Shown: positions 6,698 through 16,183, counted from the stretch's first letter. The stretch: DNA of 27,988 nt from an uncultured Flavobacteriales bacterium (GCA_913047525.1 CAJWUS010000003.1:1-27988), one strand, 5' to 3'. Notes: generated by a model not told the origin, from the letters alone. Numbers and translations: made by a program.

Positions 6698-9472
6698 TTA
6701 GTGCGCTTCTAACCAATTATTGCCAATTCCTAAATCGACAATAATAGGAACATCTAATTCTACCGCATTTTCCATATTTTGTTTTACCAAATCTTTAAGC
6801 AGATTTTCTTCATCTTTATGCATATCAAAAACTAGTTCGTCATGCACTTGTAGTAGCATTTTCGATTTTAAGTTTTGTTTTTCTATTTCTGATTGGACAT
6901 CAATCATTGCTTTTTTGATAATATCAGCTGCTGATCCTTGAATTGGTGCATTTATTGCATTTCGTTCAGCCATTGCTCTGAGCATACCATTTCTAGAATT
7001 AATCTCCTTTAAATATCTCCTTCTACCTAGTATGGTTGCCACAAATTCATTCTCTCTTGCCTTTTCAATGGAAAAGTCCATATACTCCTTTATTTTTGGA
7101 AATTCCTTAAAATACCCATCAATTATTTGCTTGGCCTCTGTTCTGCTTACTCCAATATTTTGTGAGAGTCCAAATGCAGAAATGCCATAAATAATGCCAA
7201 AATTAACCGATTTCGCATTCGATCGCATACTTCTGTCTACCTCTAAAATAGACACTTTATATACCTTTGCAGCAGTTGCTGCATGAATATCCACTCCATC
7301 ATTAAAGGCTTTTAGCATTCCTTCATCTTTACTCATTGAAGCCATAATTCTAAGTTCAATTTGTGAATAATCTGCAGATAATAGAGTGAAATTATCATCT
7401 CTTGGCACAAAGGCCTCTCTTGTTTTTCTACCTCTTACAGTTCTTATTGGTATGTTTTGCAAGTTAGGATTAATCGAACTCAATCTTCCAGTAGCTGCTA
7501 CCGATTGATTAAAAGTAGTGTGTATCCTTTTTGTATTATGATTAATTAATTCTGGCAATACTATAATGTAAGTGGAGAGCAGTTTTTTGATTTCTCTATA
7601 TTCCAGAATTTGCTCAATGATTGGATGCTTGTCTTTTAATTTTAAGAGCGTTTCTTCAGATGTAGAATACTGCCCTGATCTTGTTTTTTTAGCTTTTTCT
7701 ACAAGCTTCATTTTTTCAAACAAAACTTCCCCTAATTGCTTTGGGGAGGCAATATTAAATTCTTCTCCAGATAATTTTATTATTTCCTTGCTGATTTTTT
7801 CTATTTCATTTAACAAGGTGATTGCGTAATCCGACAACATCTTGGCGTCAATTCGGAATCCTTGCATTTCCATTTTCACCAACACTTTTAAAAGAGGCAT
7901 TTCAATTTCAGTAAACAATTTACTGATTTTTATTTCCTCCAATTGTTTGCTGAATATATGATATAATTGCCAAATGGCATCTACTTGCTGATTGGAAAAA
8001 TTGGACAAATCTTCTTTATCTAAATTTGCTATTTTTTCCCTTAACTTACCCCTTCTTCTTAAATCCTCTAAATTACCAATACTGTAATGCAAATAATTTT
8101 CAGTAAGGATGCTTAAATCATGCCTCATATCAGGATGTAACAAATAGTGCGCAATTCCAACATCAAAAAGTTTAGCTTTTACATTGATATTGTTTTGAGT
8201 AAGTACTTTAATTTGAGACTTTAAATTATTTCCAATGAGCATTATTTGCTCCTTTTGCAATAAAGTTTGAAGTAGTGAGATTAATTCGTTTTCAGAAATA
8301 AAGATAAACTTTGCATTTTCTTTTTCACAGCAGAGGGATATTCCTAAAACTTTTGCGTCTAAAAAATCAGTAGAGCTGCAACAAAGTTGAATGGCAAATT
8401 TTTCATTCTTCCTAAAAGAAGTAACAAGTTCTTTTGCTTTTTCAAAATTTGTAATTGTTTTATAATTGTTTGGAATTGATTTTGACTTTTTTATTTCGCT
8501 TTCAACAGTTGTAAAAAGGTTCATTTGTCCACTTTTTTTTATTTCAGTTTTTTCTTCTTCTTTTGATGTCACTTCTTTTTCTTGATTATTCGATTTAGAA
8601 GCCAAAACTCTTGGTAATAATGCACGGAATTCCAACTCATCAAAAAGGGATTTTATAGCATCTTCATCTTTTTTCTCCACTCTTAAATCTTGCTCATAAA
8701 AATCAATAGGTACATCCGTAATTATAGTGACTAATTGTTTGGACTGTAAGCCAATTTCTTTGGCCGACTCTACCTTTTCTTTCATCTTCCCTTTTAGTTT
8801 ATGCGTGTTTTCAAATAAGTCTTCCATACTTCCGAATTCTGCTATAAATTTCTGAGCTGTTTTTTTCCCAACTCCAGGAATCCCTGGAATGTTATCGGAA
8901 GTATCGCCCATCATTCCCAAAAAATCAATTACCTGATCTACCTTTTGAATTTCAAATTTCTCCAAAACTTCTGGTATGCCCAAAACTGTTGTTGGCTGCC
9001 ACTTATTTCCTGGCCGATACATAAAAATATTTTCAGAAACTAATTGTGCAAAATCCTTATCGGAGGTCATCATATACACTTGAAACCCTTCTTGTTCTGC
9101 CTTTTTTGCTAAGGTGCCAATTACATCATCTGCTTCAAATCCATCTCTATACAATTTTGGAATATTCATGGCTTCCAATAATTTATCAATATAAGGCAAT
9201 GCTTCACTTATTCCTTCTGGCATTGCTTCACGGTGAGCTTTGTATGCTGGAAAATCTATGTGTCTTTGGGTTGGCTTTTTTGTATCGAAAACCACTGCCA
9301 GATGAGTAGGATTCTGCTTGTTTATCACTTCAATAAGTGTATTTGTAAAACCAAAAATGGCAGATGTATTTAATCCTTTTGAGTTGATTCTTGGATTTTT
9401 TATAAATGCAAAATAGGCTCTATAAATAAGAGCAAAGGCATCTAATAAAAATAATTTTTTTGGATTACTCAT
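6698..9472 (-). CDS. polA: DNA polymerase I with a degenerate proofreading domain
   Basis: A 924-residue family A DNA polymerase that fills gaps and removes RNA primers in replication and repair. The 5' nuclease domain (about 1-290) keeps its acidic metal ligands, including E113/D115/D116, D138/D140 and D190/D193. The polymerase domain (about 515-924) has motif A DYSQIELR (701-708), motif B ending NFGIIYG (757-763) and motif C VHDE (876-879). The middle 3'-5' exonuclease-like domain (about 335-510) lacks the catalytic carboxylates: E. coli D355, E357, D424 and D501 correspond to Q362, C364, Q420 and Q496, so proofreading is predicted to be absent. A QMNLF sequence (316-320) in the linker resembles a sliding-clamp binding motif. 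It is probably monocistronic. Confidence 0.97.
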   Translation of the reverse strand: MSNPKKLFLLDAFALIYRAYFAFIKNPRINSKGLNTSAIFGFTNTLIEVINKQNPTHLAVVFDTKKPTQRHIDFPAYKAHREAMPEGISEALPYIDKLLEAMNIPKLYRDGFEADDVIGTLAKKAEQEGFQVYMMTSDKDFAQLVSENIFMYRPGNKWQPTTVLGIPEVLEKFEIQKVDQVIDFLGMMGDTSDNIPGIPGVGKKTAQKFIAEFGSMEDLFENTHKLKGKMKEKVESAKEIGLQSKQLVTIITDVPIDFYEQDLRVEKKDEDAIKSLFDELEFRALLPRVLASKSNNQEKEVTSKEEEKTEIKKSGQMNLFTTVESEIKKSKSIPNNYKTITNFEKAKELVTSFRKNEKFAIQLCCSSTDFLDAKVLGISLCCEKENAKFIFISENELISLLQTLLQKEQIMLIGNNLKSQIKVLTQNNINVKAKLFDVGIAHYLLHPDMRHDLSILTENYLHYSIGNLEDLRRRGKLREKIANLDKEDLSNFSNQQVDAIWQLYHIFSKQLEEIKISKLFTEIEMPLLKVLVKMEMQGFRIDAKMLSDYAITLLNEIEKISKEIIKLSGEEFNIASPKQLGEVLFEKMKLVEKAKKTRSGQYSTSEETLLKLKDKHPIIEQILEYREIKKLLSTYIIVLPELINHNTKRIHTTFNQSVAATGRLSSINPNLQNIPIRTVRGRKTREAFVPRDDNFTLLSADYSQIELRIMASMSKDEGMLKAFNDGVDIHAATAAKVYKVSILEVDRSMRSNAKSVNFGIIYGISAFGLSQNIGVSRTEAKQIIDGYFKEFPKIKEYMDFSIEKARENEFVATILGRRRYLKEINSRNGMLRAMAERNAINAPIQGSAADIIKKAMIDVQSEIEKQNLKSKMLLQVHDELVFDMHKDEENLLKDLVKQNMENAVELDVPIIVDLGIGNNWLEAH

Positions 9473-9568
9473 ATTAAGGTAAAAATACTCTTTTAGATTA
9501 ATCTTAGCATTTCTGAGTGTTTTTTTTAAACGATTATGTATTTTTATCTTTTTTTATCAGAATAATTT

Positions 9569-10222
9569 ATGAAAAACAAATGGCTTTTTAATGTGCTTAA
9601 AATTCCTCTACTATTTGTTACGCTAATGTGGATAGTAAAATTGATTGAGTTGTATTTTGGCATTACTTTTTATGCACATGGCGTTCTCCCACGGTCTATT
9701 TCCGGATTACAAGGAATCCTTTTTTCTCCCTTTATTCATCAGGATTTTAGTCATCTTTTAAATAATACTTACCCCCTTGTTATACTTGGAGGTATGCTCT
9801 TCTATTTTTATAAAAAATTAGGATTACAAATTTTTTTATGGCTTTTTTTTATTTCAGGAATTTGGCTTTGGGCAATTGGTCGTCCTAACTTTCATATTGG
9901 TGCAAGCGGAGTGGTTTATGCTTTAGCAAGTTTTATTTTTTTTAGTGGATTAATCAAAAGCCAAACCAAATTATCTGCCGCATCTCTTTTAGTGATTTTT
10001 CTGTATGGCTCCATGATTTGGGGTGTATTGCCCATTTATGATAGCGTGTCATGGGAGGGACATTTAGCAGGTCTGCTAGCTGGACTTTTAATGGCTGTTT
10101 TTTACAGAAAAGAAGGTCCTCAACCAAAAAAATACCAATGGGAAATTGAGGAAGAATTAGAGAGAGAAAGGCAAGAAAATAAAGATTTAAACATCCATTA
10201 TTTCTATAAAGAAGAGGGTTGA
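9569..10222 (+). CDS. Rhomboid-family intramembrane serine protease
   Basis: A 217-residue integral membrane protein of the rhomboid family, which cleaves transmembrane substrates within the bilayer. The catalytic Ser113 lies in GASG (111-114), and His165 in GHLAGLLAG forms the Ser-His dyad. The conserved HQDFSHLLNNTYPLVILGG segment (57-75) matches the rhomboid HxxxxHxxxN pattern of TM2. About six membrane segments are present, followed by a charged cytosolic tail (about 180-217). Its substrate is unknown. It is divergent from polA across 96 bases, in which only an imperfect -7-like TATCTTTT (9545-9552) is seen. The 3' end overlaps the opposite-strand DUF2061 gene by 19 bases. Confidence 0.92.
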   Translation: MKNKWLFNVLKIPLLFVTLMWIVKLIELYFGITFYAHGVLPRSISGLQGILFSPFIHQDFSHLLNNTYPLVILGGMLFYFYKKLGLQIFLWLFFISGIWLWAIGRPNFHIGASGVVYALASFIFFSGLIKSQTKLSAASLLVIFLYGSMIWGVLPIYDSVSWEGHLAGLLAGLLMAVFYRKEGPQPKKYQWEIEEELERERQENKDLNIHYFYKEEG

Positions 10223-10665
10223 TTTTCTGCTTTAATCACCCCCCAATTAGATGTGTACCAAGCCCTTTCGTGAAAATAATATAAAAGCATTTTAGTAATC
10301 AATTCCCCTGAAATTATTTTAAGACCCGTAATTGGACTTCCAGTAAAAATCCATGAGAGTAAAAGAGTGTCTAAGGTTCCAATAAAGCGCCAGGAAATAG
10401 TTTTTGAAAAATGTCTTTTTCTATTTCGTGTTTTCCAATTGTATGAATACCAAGTTCTTTCATGGAAATAATACAAAATTGTTTTGGTGATAACTTCCGT
10501 AAAAGCAATCCAGCCACCAGTTTCAGGTGAACCAGAAAAAAAAGTAGCAAGAATAAATGTGTCTATAGAACCAACAATCCGCCAAGTAATTGTTTTTGCA
10601 ATATGTCTTTTCCTTGATATCTTTGGCTTTCCCATGCCTTGAGTAGGAAGAGAATATATTTCCAT
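10204..10665 (-). CDS. Tandem DUF2061 membrane protein
   Basis: A 153-residue protein made of two copies of the DUF2061 domain, residues 19-77 and 83-141, identical at 34 of 59 aligned positions. Each copy starts with KRH(I/F)(A/S)KT, has a WR..G..DT segment, an F(S/T)GSP turn and ends in YYFHER(T/A)WY..NW. Two hydrophobic stretches per copy suggest up to four membrane segments. The domain's function is not known to me; single-copy forms occur widely in bacteria. The gene follows the PAP2-like gene with a 43-base gap and could belong to the asnS-rpoN transcript or have its own promoter. It converges with and overlaps the rhomboid gene by 19 bases. Start MEIYSLP (10665) is used; a second ATG (MGKPK) lies 10 codons in. 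Confidence 0.88.
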   Translation of the reverse strand: MEIYSLPTQGMGKPKISRKRHIAKTITWRIVGSIDTFILATFFSGSPETGGWIAFTEVITKTILYYFHERTWYSYNWKTRNRKRHFSKTISWRFIGTLDTLLLSWIFTGSPITGLKIISGELITKMLLYYFHERAWYTSNWGVIKAENQPSSL

Positions 10666-10708
10666 ATATTATTTTTTTGCAATTATAAACAATTTCTATA
10701 AAAACGTA

Positions 10709-11308
10709 CTAAAAGTACAATATAAAGAATTCGATAAATCCTCCTAATAAAAATCCCAAATAAACTTGTTTAAGGTTATGTGCATTTTCATTAACCCTTG
10801 CAAATCCCACACATCCTGCACAAAAAATAAGTGCAATTATTAAATAAATATTACCTCCAAAAAGAGAATGAATAGCTAAAAAAGCCCCTAATATACCTCC
10901 AATACCAATCATGTGCAAGCTAATCTTCCAAAAGCTAGAAACAATAGCAGAAATGACTAAAATAAGCATAGCGCCAATTAAAAGATTTACAACCACAAAG
11001 TGAATATGTAGTGTCTCTAAAAACAGGAAAAGCAAATAATACCATCCCAATGCAAATAGTAAAGGCCCTCTTCTTTCCTCTTGATTTTCCATATAATAAG
11101 AGGAAACTACTCTGAGTTTTTTTAGAATATAAACACTTAAAATTGGAAGGAAAAAAGTAAATATACAAGTGTGTTTTAAGATTTGTTTTTTTTGTTCAAT
11201 ATCCATAAACTGAGAAAACAAAGGGATACACTGAAAAAGAAGCAATAGCGCATAAGTTGGCATTAAAATTGGATGGAAAGCAAAAGAAATCAGTTTTGAA
11301 AGTTTCAT
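10709..11308 (-). CDS. PAP2-like integral membrane protein with altered active-site motif
   Basis: A 199-residue protein with about six hydrophobic segments. The layout SLHM (130-133), GIGG, then ARVNENAHNLKQVYLG (170-185) resembles motifs 2 and 3 of the PAP2 phosphatase superfamily. Arg171 and His177 of motif 3 are kept, but the usual Asp is Gln181 and motif 2 is SLHM rather than PSGH. It may be a diverged phosphatase of lipid phosphates or a non-catalytic relative. The N-terminal FHPILMPTYALLLL is a pattern I associate with a Bacteroidota-specific PAP2-like group. Its ATG overlaps the last base of the rpoN gene, so it is translationally coupled to rpoN. Confidence 0.72.
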   Translation of the reverse strand: MKLSKLISFAFHPILMPTYALLLLFQCIPLFSQFMDIEQKKQILKHTCIFTFFLPILSVYILKKLRVVSSYYMENQEERRGPLLFALGWYYLLFLFLETLHIHFVVVNLLIGAMLILVISAIVSSFWKISLHMIGIGGILGAFLAIHSLFGGNIYLIIALIFCAGCVGFARVNENAHNLKQVYLGFLLGGFIEFFILYF

Positions 11309-12645
11309 TATAAAGTTCTTCTTAATCTAGCAACAGGAATATGGAGTTGTTCTCTGTATTTCGCTACTGTTCTTCTAGCAATATGATATTCCTGTTTGCC
11401 TAAAAGTTCAGCTAATTTCTCGTCATTTAAGGGCTGTTTTTTATCTTCCGATTCTAATATCTCTTTCAATTTTTCTTTTATTTCTTTAGTAGAAATTACC
11501 GTTCCATCTTCTTTGTGGTATGCCTCTGAGAAAAGTTCTTTCAAAAGAAAAGTGCCAAATGAAGTTTCTACATATTTGCTATTACTAACTCTGGAAATGG
11601 TAGAAATATCCATACTTACTATTTGTGCAATATCCATCAATTTCATTGGTTTCAAATCTTTTTCATCACCACTAATAAAATAATCATGCTGAAAATTAAT
11701 GATAGCAGACATCACATTGTGTAAAGTATTTTCTCTTTGCTTGATGGCATCAGCAAACCATATGGCTGATTCAATCTTTTGTTTTATAAAATCTTTTACC
11801 TGTTTATCCTTTGTTTCGGTAAGCATTTTTTCATAGCTTTTATTTACAAAAACTTGTCGGTTGTTGCTTTTGTTCAATTTCAAATTTAATTTTCCATCTA
11901 TATAATTGATGCTGAAATCAGGCAAAATATAATTAGTCATTTCAGTGGAATTACTAAATACACTTCCCGGGTTAGGATTTAGTTTTTCAACCTCTAGATA
12001 CACTTGTTTTAGTTGGGATTTATTGATCTCTGACTTACTAAAAATGGCATCAAAATTCTTTTTACTAAAGGAATCATAATAATTTTGTAGCACATCAATT
12101 GCTAACTGAATGCTTTTGGTTTTCTCTTTTGCTTTTAGCTGCAAAACAAGGCACTCTTGCATACTTTTTGCTCCTACTCCAAAGGGTTCAAGTGTTTGTA
12201 TTTTTTGCAAAATCCTTTCCAATTCCTTCTCGCTTACCTCAATATCCTGGTTGAGCAATAGATCATTTTCTATTATATATAAATCCCTTGTTAAAAAACC
12301 ATTATTATCCAAACAGCCAATAAGATACTGTGCTAAATCATATTCTTGCCCCTCTAAGTTTAGCAATAAAAGCTGCTTTAAAAGTGCTTCATATAAACTC
12401 TCCTCTTTATCAGGAATTGGCGGCGGAGAATAATCAGGATTATTTCTTTTGTAATATTGGTATTCCGTCAGAGAATCAGGTTCCTCTTCATCCACTATTT
12501 TCTCTTCCAAAGCAGGATTTTTTTCTAACTCTTCTTCAATTCTGCTTTCTAAGGATGTTAAAGAAGTTTGTAACAAACCCAAAAATTGTATTTGTTTAGG
12601 CGATAGTTTTAATAGCTGATTTTGCTGTAATCTTTGCTTGTTCAT
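11308..12645 (-). CDS. rpoN: RNA polymerase sigma-54 factor
   Basis: RpoN directs RNA polymerase to -24/-12 promoters that need an AAA+ activator. The 445-residue protein has the Gln/Leu-rich region I (about 1-50, with PKQIQFLGLLQTSL and EELEKNPALEE), an acidic region II (about 50-75), a core-binding domain, a helix-turn-helix around residues 333-355 (LMDIAQIVSMDISTISRVSN) and the RpoN box ARRTVAKYRE at 423-432. All regions are present, so it should be functional. It begins 3 bases after the asnS stop, indicating co-transcription with asnS, and overlaps the PAP2-like gene by 1 base. No activator gene is in the window. Confidence 0.97.
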   Translation of the reverse strand: MNKQRLQQNQLLKLSPKQIQFLGLLQTSLTSLESRIEEELEKNPALEEKIVDEEEPDSLTEYQYYKRNNPDYSPPPIPDKEESLYEALLKQLLLLNLEGQEYDLAQYLIGCLDNNGFLTRDLYIIENDLLLNQDIEVSEKELERILQKIQTLEPFGVGAKSMQECLVLQLKAKEKTKSIQLAIDVLQNYYDSFSKKNFDAIFSKSEINKSQLKQVYLEVEKLNPNPGSVFSNSTEMTNYILPDFSINYIDGKLNLKLNKSNNRQVFVNKSYEKMLTETKDKQVKDFIKQKIESAIWFADAIKQRENTLHNVMSAIINFQHDYFISGDEKDLKPMKLMDIAQIVSMDISTISRVSNSKYVETSFGTFLLKELFSEAYHKEDGTVISTKEIKEKLKEILESEDKKQPLNDEKLAELLGKQEYHIARRTVAKYREQLHIPVARLRRTL

Positions 12646-12648
12646 TTA

Positions 12649-14091
12649 TTAAAATTCGGCATTCTGTGGAGTTCTTGGAAATGGAATTACATCTCTTATG
12701 TTTTTCATTCCTGTTACAAACATGATTAATCTCTCAAATCCTAATCCAAAACCAGAATGAACACAAGTCCCAAATTTCCGACTTTCCAAATACCACCAAA
12801 GTTCCTGCTTATCCACATCCATTTCATCCATTCTTTTTTTCAGAAGTTCTAGATTTTCCTCTCTTTGCGAACCACCAACAATTTCACCGATTAGTGGAAA
12901 CAAAATATCCATTGCTCTTACGGTTTCTCCATCTTCATTTTGCTTCATATAAAAAGCTTTAATTCCTCTGGGATAATCGGAAATAATCACCGGTTTTTTG
13001 AATTTCTTTTCTACCAAATACCTTTCGTGCTCGGATTGCAAATCAGAACCAAATCCTTCAATAATATATTTGAATTTTTTCTTTTTGTTTGGTTTTGAAT
13101 TTCTTAAAATATCAATAGCCTCTCTATAAGTTAATCGTTCAAAATCGTTTTCAATTACAAATTGTAACCTCTCTAAAAGCCCCATTTCCGAGCGTTCTTC
13201 TTTTTTCAAATTCTTTTCCTCTTCTGAAAGTCTGTTATCCAAAAACCTCAAATCATCTGCGCAATTTGTAATGCAATACTGAATACAATATTTCAAAAAT
13301 TCCTCAGCCAAGTCCATATTTGCTTCTAAATCTGCAAAAGCAACTTCCGGCTCTATCATCCAAAATTCTGAAAGATGACGAGAAGTATTTGAGTTTTCTG
13401 CCCTAAAAGTAGGGCCGAATGTATACACTTGCCCTAGGCCCATTGCTGCCAATTCCGCTTCTAGCTGCCCTGAAACAGTAAGGTTGGTTTTGCTACCAAA
13501 AAAATCTTTATTATAGTCAATTTCTCCATTATCATTTTTTGGGAGATTCTTTAAATCAAAATTCGTGACTTGAAACATTTCACCAGCACCTTCCGCATCA
13601 GCTCCTGTTATAATTGGCGAGTGTAAATTAAAAAACCCTTTATCGTTAAAAAATTGATGCACAGCAAAAGTAAGTGCATGTCTTAACCTAAAAACAGCAG
13701 AAAAGGTATTTGTTCTGAAACGCAAATGCGCCTTTTCTCTTAAAAATTCTAAGGAATGTATTTTTGGTTGAAGTGGATAATCATTCGCATCCGCATGTCC
13801 TAAAATGGTAATTTTCTTTGCTCCAATCTCAATTTTTTGTCCACTGCCTTTACTTTCCACCACTATACCGACAACTTCAATACAAGCCCCTGTTGTAATT
13901 TGCTTTAATAGCTTTTCCTTAAAATGAATTGCCTCTGCTACAATTTGAATGTTATTAATTGTGGAACCATCATTAAGCGCAATGAAAGAAACATTTTTGC
14001 TTCCCCTGCACGAACGAACCCATCCTTTTATAAGAACGCCTTCTGTAATTTTTTTCTCTTTTAGCAAGTCTTTTATTTTAATCCTTTGCAT
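12649..14091 (-). CDS. asnS: Asparagine--tRNA ligase
   Basis: A 480-residue class IIb aminoacyl-tRNA synthetase charging tRNA-Asn. The N-terminal OB-fold anticodon-binding domain (about 1-110, [20 protein letters not shown]) is followed by the catalytic core. Motif 2 is [21 protein letters not shown] (split as FRAEN then EFWMIEPE) near residues 230-250, and motif 3 is [20 protein letters not shown] near the C-terminus; the IPFPRTP ending is typical of AsnS. It leads the asnS-rpoN-PAP2-like unit and has a TAACTTTG -7 box 20 bases upstream of the ATG. It diverges from dxs. Confidence 0.97.
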   Translation of the reverse strand: MQRIKIKDLLKEKKITEGVLIKGWVRSCRGSKNVSFIALNDGSTINNIQIVAEAIHFKEKLLKQITTGACIEVVGIVVESKGSGQKIEIGAKKITILGHADANDYPLQPKIHSLEFLREKAHLRFRTNTFSAVFRLRHALTFAVHQFFNDKGFFNLHSPIITGADAEGAGEMFQVTNFDLKNLPKNDNGEIDYNKDFFGSKTNLTVSGQLEAELAAMGLGQVYTFGPTFRAENSNTSRHLSEFWMIEPEVAFADLEANMDLAEEFLKYCIQYCITNCADDLRFLDNRLSEEEKNLKKEERSEMGLLERLQFVIENDFERLTYREAIDILRNSKPNKKKKFKYIIEGFGSDLQSEHERYLVEKKFKKPVIISDYPRGIKAFYMKQNEDGETVRAMDILFPLIGEIVGGSQREENLELLKKRMDEMDVDKQELWWYLESRKFGTCVHSGFGLGFERLIMFVTGMKNIRDVIPFPRTPQNAEF

Positions 14092-14111
14092 TTATTAAAT
14101 TTCTTTTGCCG

Positions 14112-14119
14112 CAAAGTTA
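14112..14119 (-). promoter_or_regulatory. -7 element TAACTTTG for asnS-rpoN
   Basis: Minus-strand TAACTTTG matches TAnnTTTG and ends 20 bases before the asnS ATG. A TTTG lies upstream (14135-14138) but at a 15-base spacing, shorter than usual, so the -33 element is uncertain. Confidence 0.5.
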
Positions 14120-14215
14120 ATAAATTGGACTTTTCAAAAGAATAACATCAGCAAAAGAATAATATTTTTTATTCTAAGCTAAGAATTTAGATTCTCCATA
14201 TTTGTGAAGATTTCC

Positions 14216-14223
14216 TATCTTTG
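14216..14223 (+). promoter_or_regulatory. -7 element TATCTTTG for dxs
   Basis: TATCTTTG matches TAnnTTTG and ends 28 bases before the dxs ATG at 14252. The GTG at 14204 that opens a longer frame lies upstream of this box, so it is not the start in transcripts from here. The -33 element is weak. Confidence 0.5.
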
Positions 14224-14251
14224 CAAAGAAACAACCTTTATTATTTTAAAA

Positions 14252-16183
14252 ATGACCCCGTACGTACAAGGACCATTACTTAGCAAAATTAATTGCCCTG
14301 CCGATTTACGGAAATTGAAAAAAAATCAGTTGCCTGAATTAAGCGAGCAGTTAAGACAATTTATTATTGATATTGTTTCAGAAAAAGGAGGGCATTTGGG
14401 CGCTAGTTTGGGGGTGGTGGAACTTAGCATTGCTCTACATTATATTTTTAATACACCTGAGGACCAATTGGTTTGGGATGTTGGGCATCAGGCTTATGGA
14501 CATAAAATACTTACTGGCAGAAAAGATATTTTTCATACCAATAGAATTTATAAGGGCATTAGTGGTTTCCCAAAAAGGAGTGAAAGTGAGTATGATACTT
14601 TTGGAACTGGACATTCTTCTACTTCCATTTCGGCTGCACTAGGAATGGCACTTGCATCCAAGCAAAAAGGGGATGATAAAAAACAACATATTGCGGTAAT
14701 TGGTGATGGCTCCATGACAGCAGGAATCGCTTTTGAGGCTTTAAATAATGCTGGGGCAGAACACTCTAATTTATTGGTTATCCTTAATGATAATTGCAGG
14801 TCAATTGATCCGGCAGTAGGGGCTCTAAAAGAATATTTGACTGATATTTCTACTTCACCAACTTACAATAGGGCAAAAAATAAAATTTGGCAGATTTTAG
14901 GAAAAATCAGTAAGTTTGGGCCAAATGCACAAAAGATAGCACAAAAAGTAGATGGAGCAGTAAAAACCACTTTGCTAGGAACAAGTAATTATTTTGAATC
15001 CTTAAATTTCAGGTATTTCGGCCCCATTGATGGGCATGATGTAAAGCATTTAACCAGTGTTTTAAAAGATTTAAAAGATATCCCCGGTCCTAAAATTTTA
15101 CATTGTCTAACAAAAAAAGGGAAGGGATATAATCCGGCAGAAGAGGGCTGTGCAACCCAGTGGCATGCGCCTGGAATATTTCAAAAAGAAACAGGGAAAA
15201 TAATAAAACAAAAGATAAAAAAAGATGCCCCTATAAAGTATCAGGATGTTTTTGGTAAAAGCATCATAGAACTGGCAAAAGAAAATGATAAAATTGTAGG
15301 GGTTACCCCTGCCATGTTATCGGGAAGTTCTTTGAATTTAATGATGAAGCAGATGCCTGAAAGAACTTTTGATGTAGGAATAGCGGAGCAGCATGCAGTT
15401 ACTTTTTCAGCAGGATTGGCTACCCAAGGACTGATTCCTTTTTGTAATATTTATTCCTCTTTTATGCAAAGGGCTTATGACCAACTTATACATGATGTAG
15501 CATTGCAGAATTTGAATGTTGTTTTCTGCCTGGATAGAGGTGGTTTGGTGGGGGAAGATGGCGCTACCCATCATGGTGCTTACGATATCGCCTACCTTAG
15601 ATGTATTCCAAATATGGTGGTTGCTGCCCCAATGAATGAACAGGAATTACGCAATATGATGTACACTGCACAACTGCCAAATAAAGGTCCTTTTTCTATC
15701 AGGTATCCAAGAGGAAATGGTGTTATGGAAAATTGGCAAACCCCATTTAAAGAATTAGAAATTGGAAAAGGACAAATGGTAAATGAAGGAACTGAAATAG
15801 CAATTCTTAGCATTGGACATGTTGGAAATTTTGCAATAAATGCAGTAGAAGATTTCAAAAAAATGGGGCTAAGTATTGCCCATTATGATATGCGTTTTGT
15901 AAAACCATTGGATGAGAGCTTACTACATACTATTTTCCAAAAATTTGATAAAGTAATTACCGTGGAAGATGCTTGCTTGCAAGGTGGTTTTGGATCAACA
16001 GTATTGGAATTTATGGCCGATAACAACTACAATGCAGAAATCGTTCGATTGGGCATACCGGATGAATTTATAAACCATGGCACACAAGAAGAATTAAGAA
16101 ATGAGTGTGGTTATGATAAACAGGCCATTGTATCGGCAGTAGAAAAACTAACAGTAAGGGGAAAAGTGCCACAAGCGATTTAA
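14252..16183 (+). CDS. dxs: 1-Deoxy-D-xylulose-5-phosphate synthase
   Basis: Dxs condenses pyruvate and glyceraldehyde 3-phosphate using thiamine diphosphate; its product feeds the MEP isoprenoid pathway and vitamin B6 synthesis. From ATG 14252 the protein has 643 residues. Landmarks are DVGHQAYGHKILTGR, GHSSTSISAALGMA, the ThDP-binding segment GDGSMTAGIAFEALNNAG ending NDN, and in the pyrimidine domain VGIAEQHAVTFSAGLA and DRGGLVGEDGATHHG. A longer frame from GTG 14204 adds 16 residues, but the -7 box lies inside it, so I use the ATG (MTPYVQGPLL). It converges on accC with no base between the two stop codons. PdxA, a partner in B6 synthesis, is also in this window. Confidence 0.97.
   Translation: MTPYVQGPLLSKINCPADLRKLKKNQLPELSEQLRQFIIDIVSEKGGHLGASLGVVELSIALHYIFNTPEDQLVWDVGHQAYGHKILTGRKDIFHTNRIYKGISGFPKRSESEYDTFGTGHSSTSISAALGMALASKQKGDDKKQHIAVIGDGSMTAGIAFEALNNAGAEHSNLLVILNDNCRSIDPAVGALKEYLTDISTSPTYNRAKNKIWQILGKISKFGPNAQKIAQKVDGAVKTTLLGTSNYFESLNFRYFGPIDGHDVKHLTSVLKDLKDIPGPKILHCLTKKGKGYNPAEEGCATQWHAPGIFQKETGKIIKQKIKKDAPIKYQDVFGKSIIELAKENDKIVGVTPAMLSGSSLNLMMKQMPERTFDVGIAEQHAVTFSAGLATQGLIPFCNIYSSFMQRAYDQLIHDVALQNLNVVFCLDRGGLVGEDGATHHGAYDIAYLRCIPNMVVAAPMNEQELRNMMYTAQLPNKGPFSIRYPRGNGVMENWQTPFKELEIGKGQMVNEGTEIAILSIGHVGNFAINAVEDFKKMGLSIAHYDMRFVKPLDESLLHTIFQKFDKVITVEDACLQGGFGSTVLEFMADNNYNAEIVRLGIPDEFINHGTQEELRNECGYDKQAIVSAVEKLTVRGKVPQAI

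Noticed and set aside
9495..9504. AGATTAATCT palindrome in the polA/rhomboid divergent gap as a regulator site
   Set aside because: A 10-base AT-rich palindrome is expected by chance and does not extend.
12183..12200. GGTTCAAG-like tRNA T-loop sequence
   Set aside because: It lies inside rpoN coding sequence with no paired stems.
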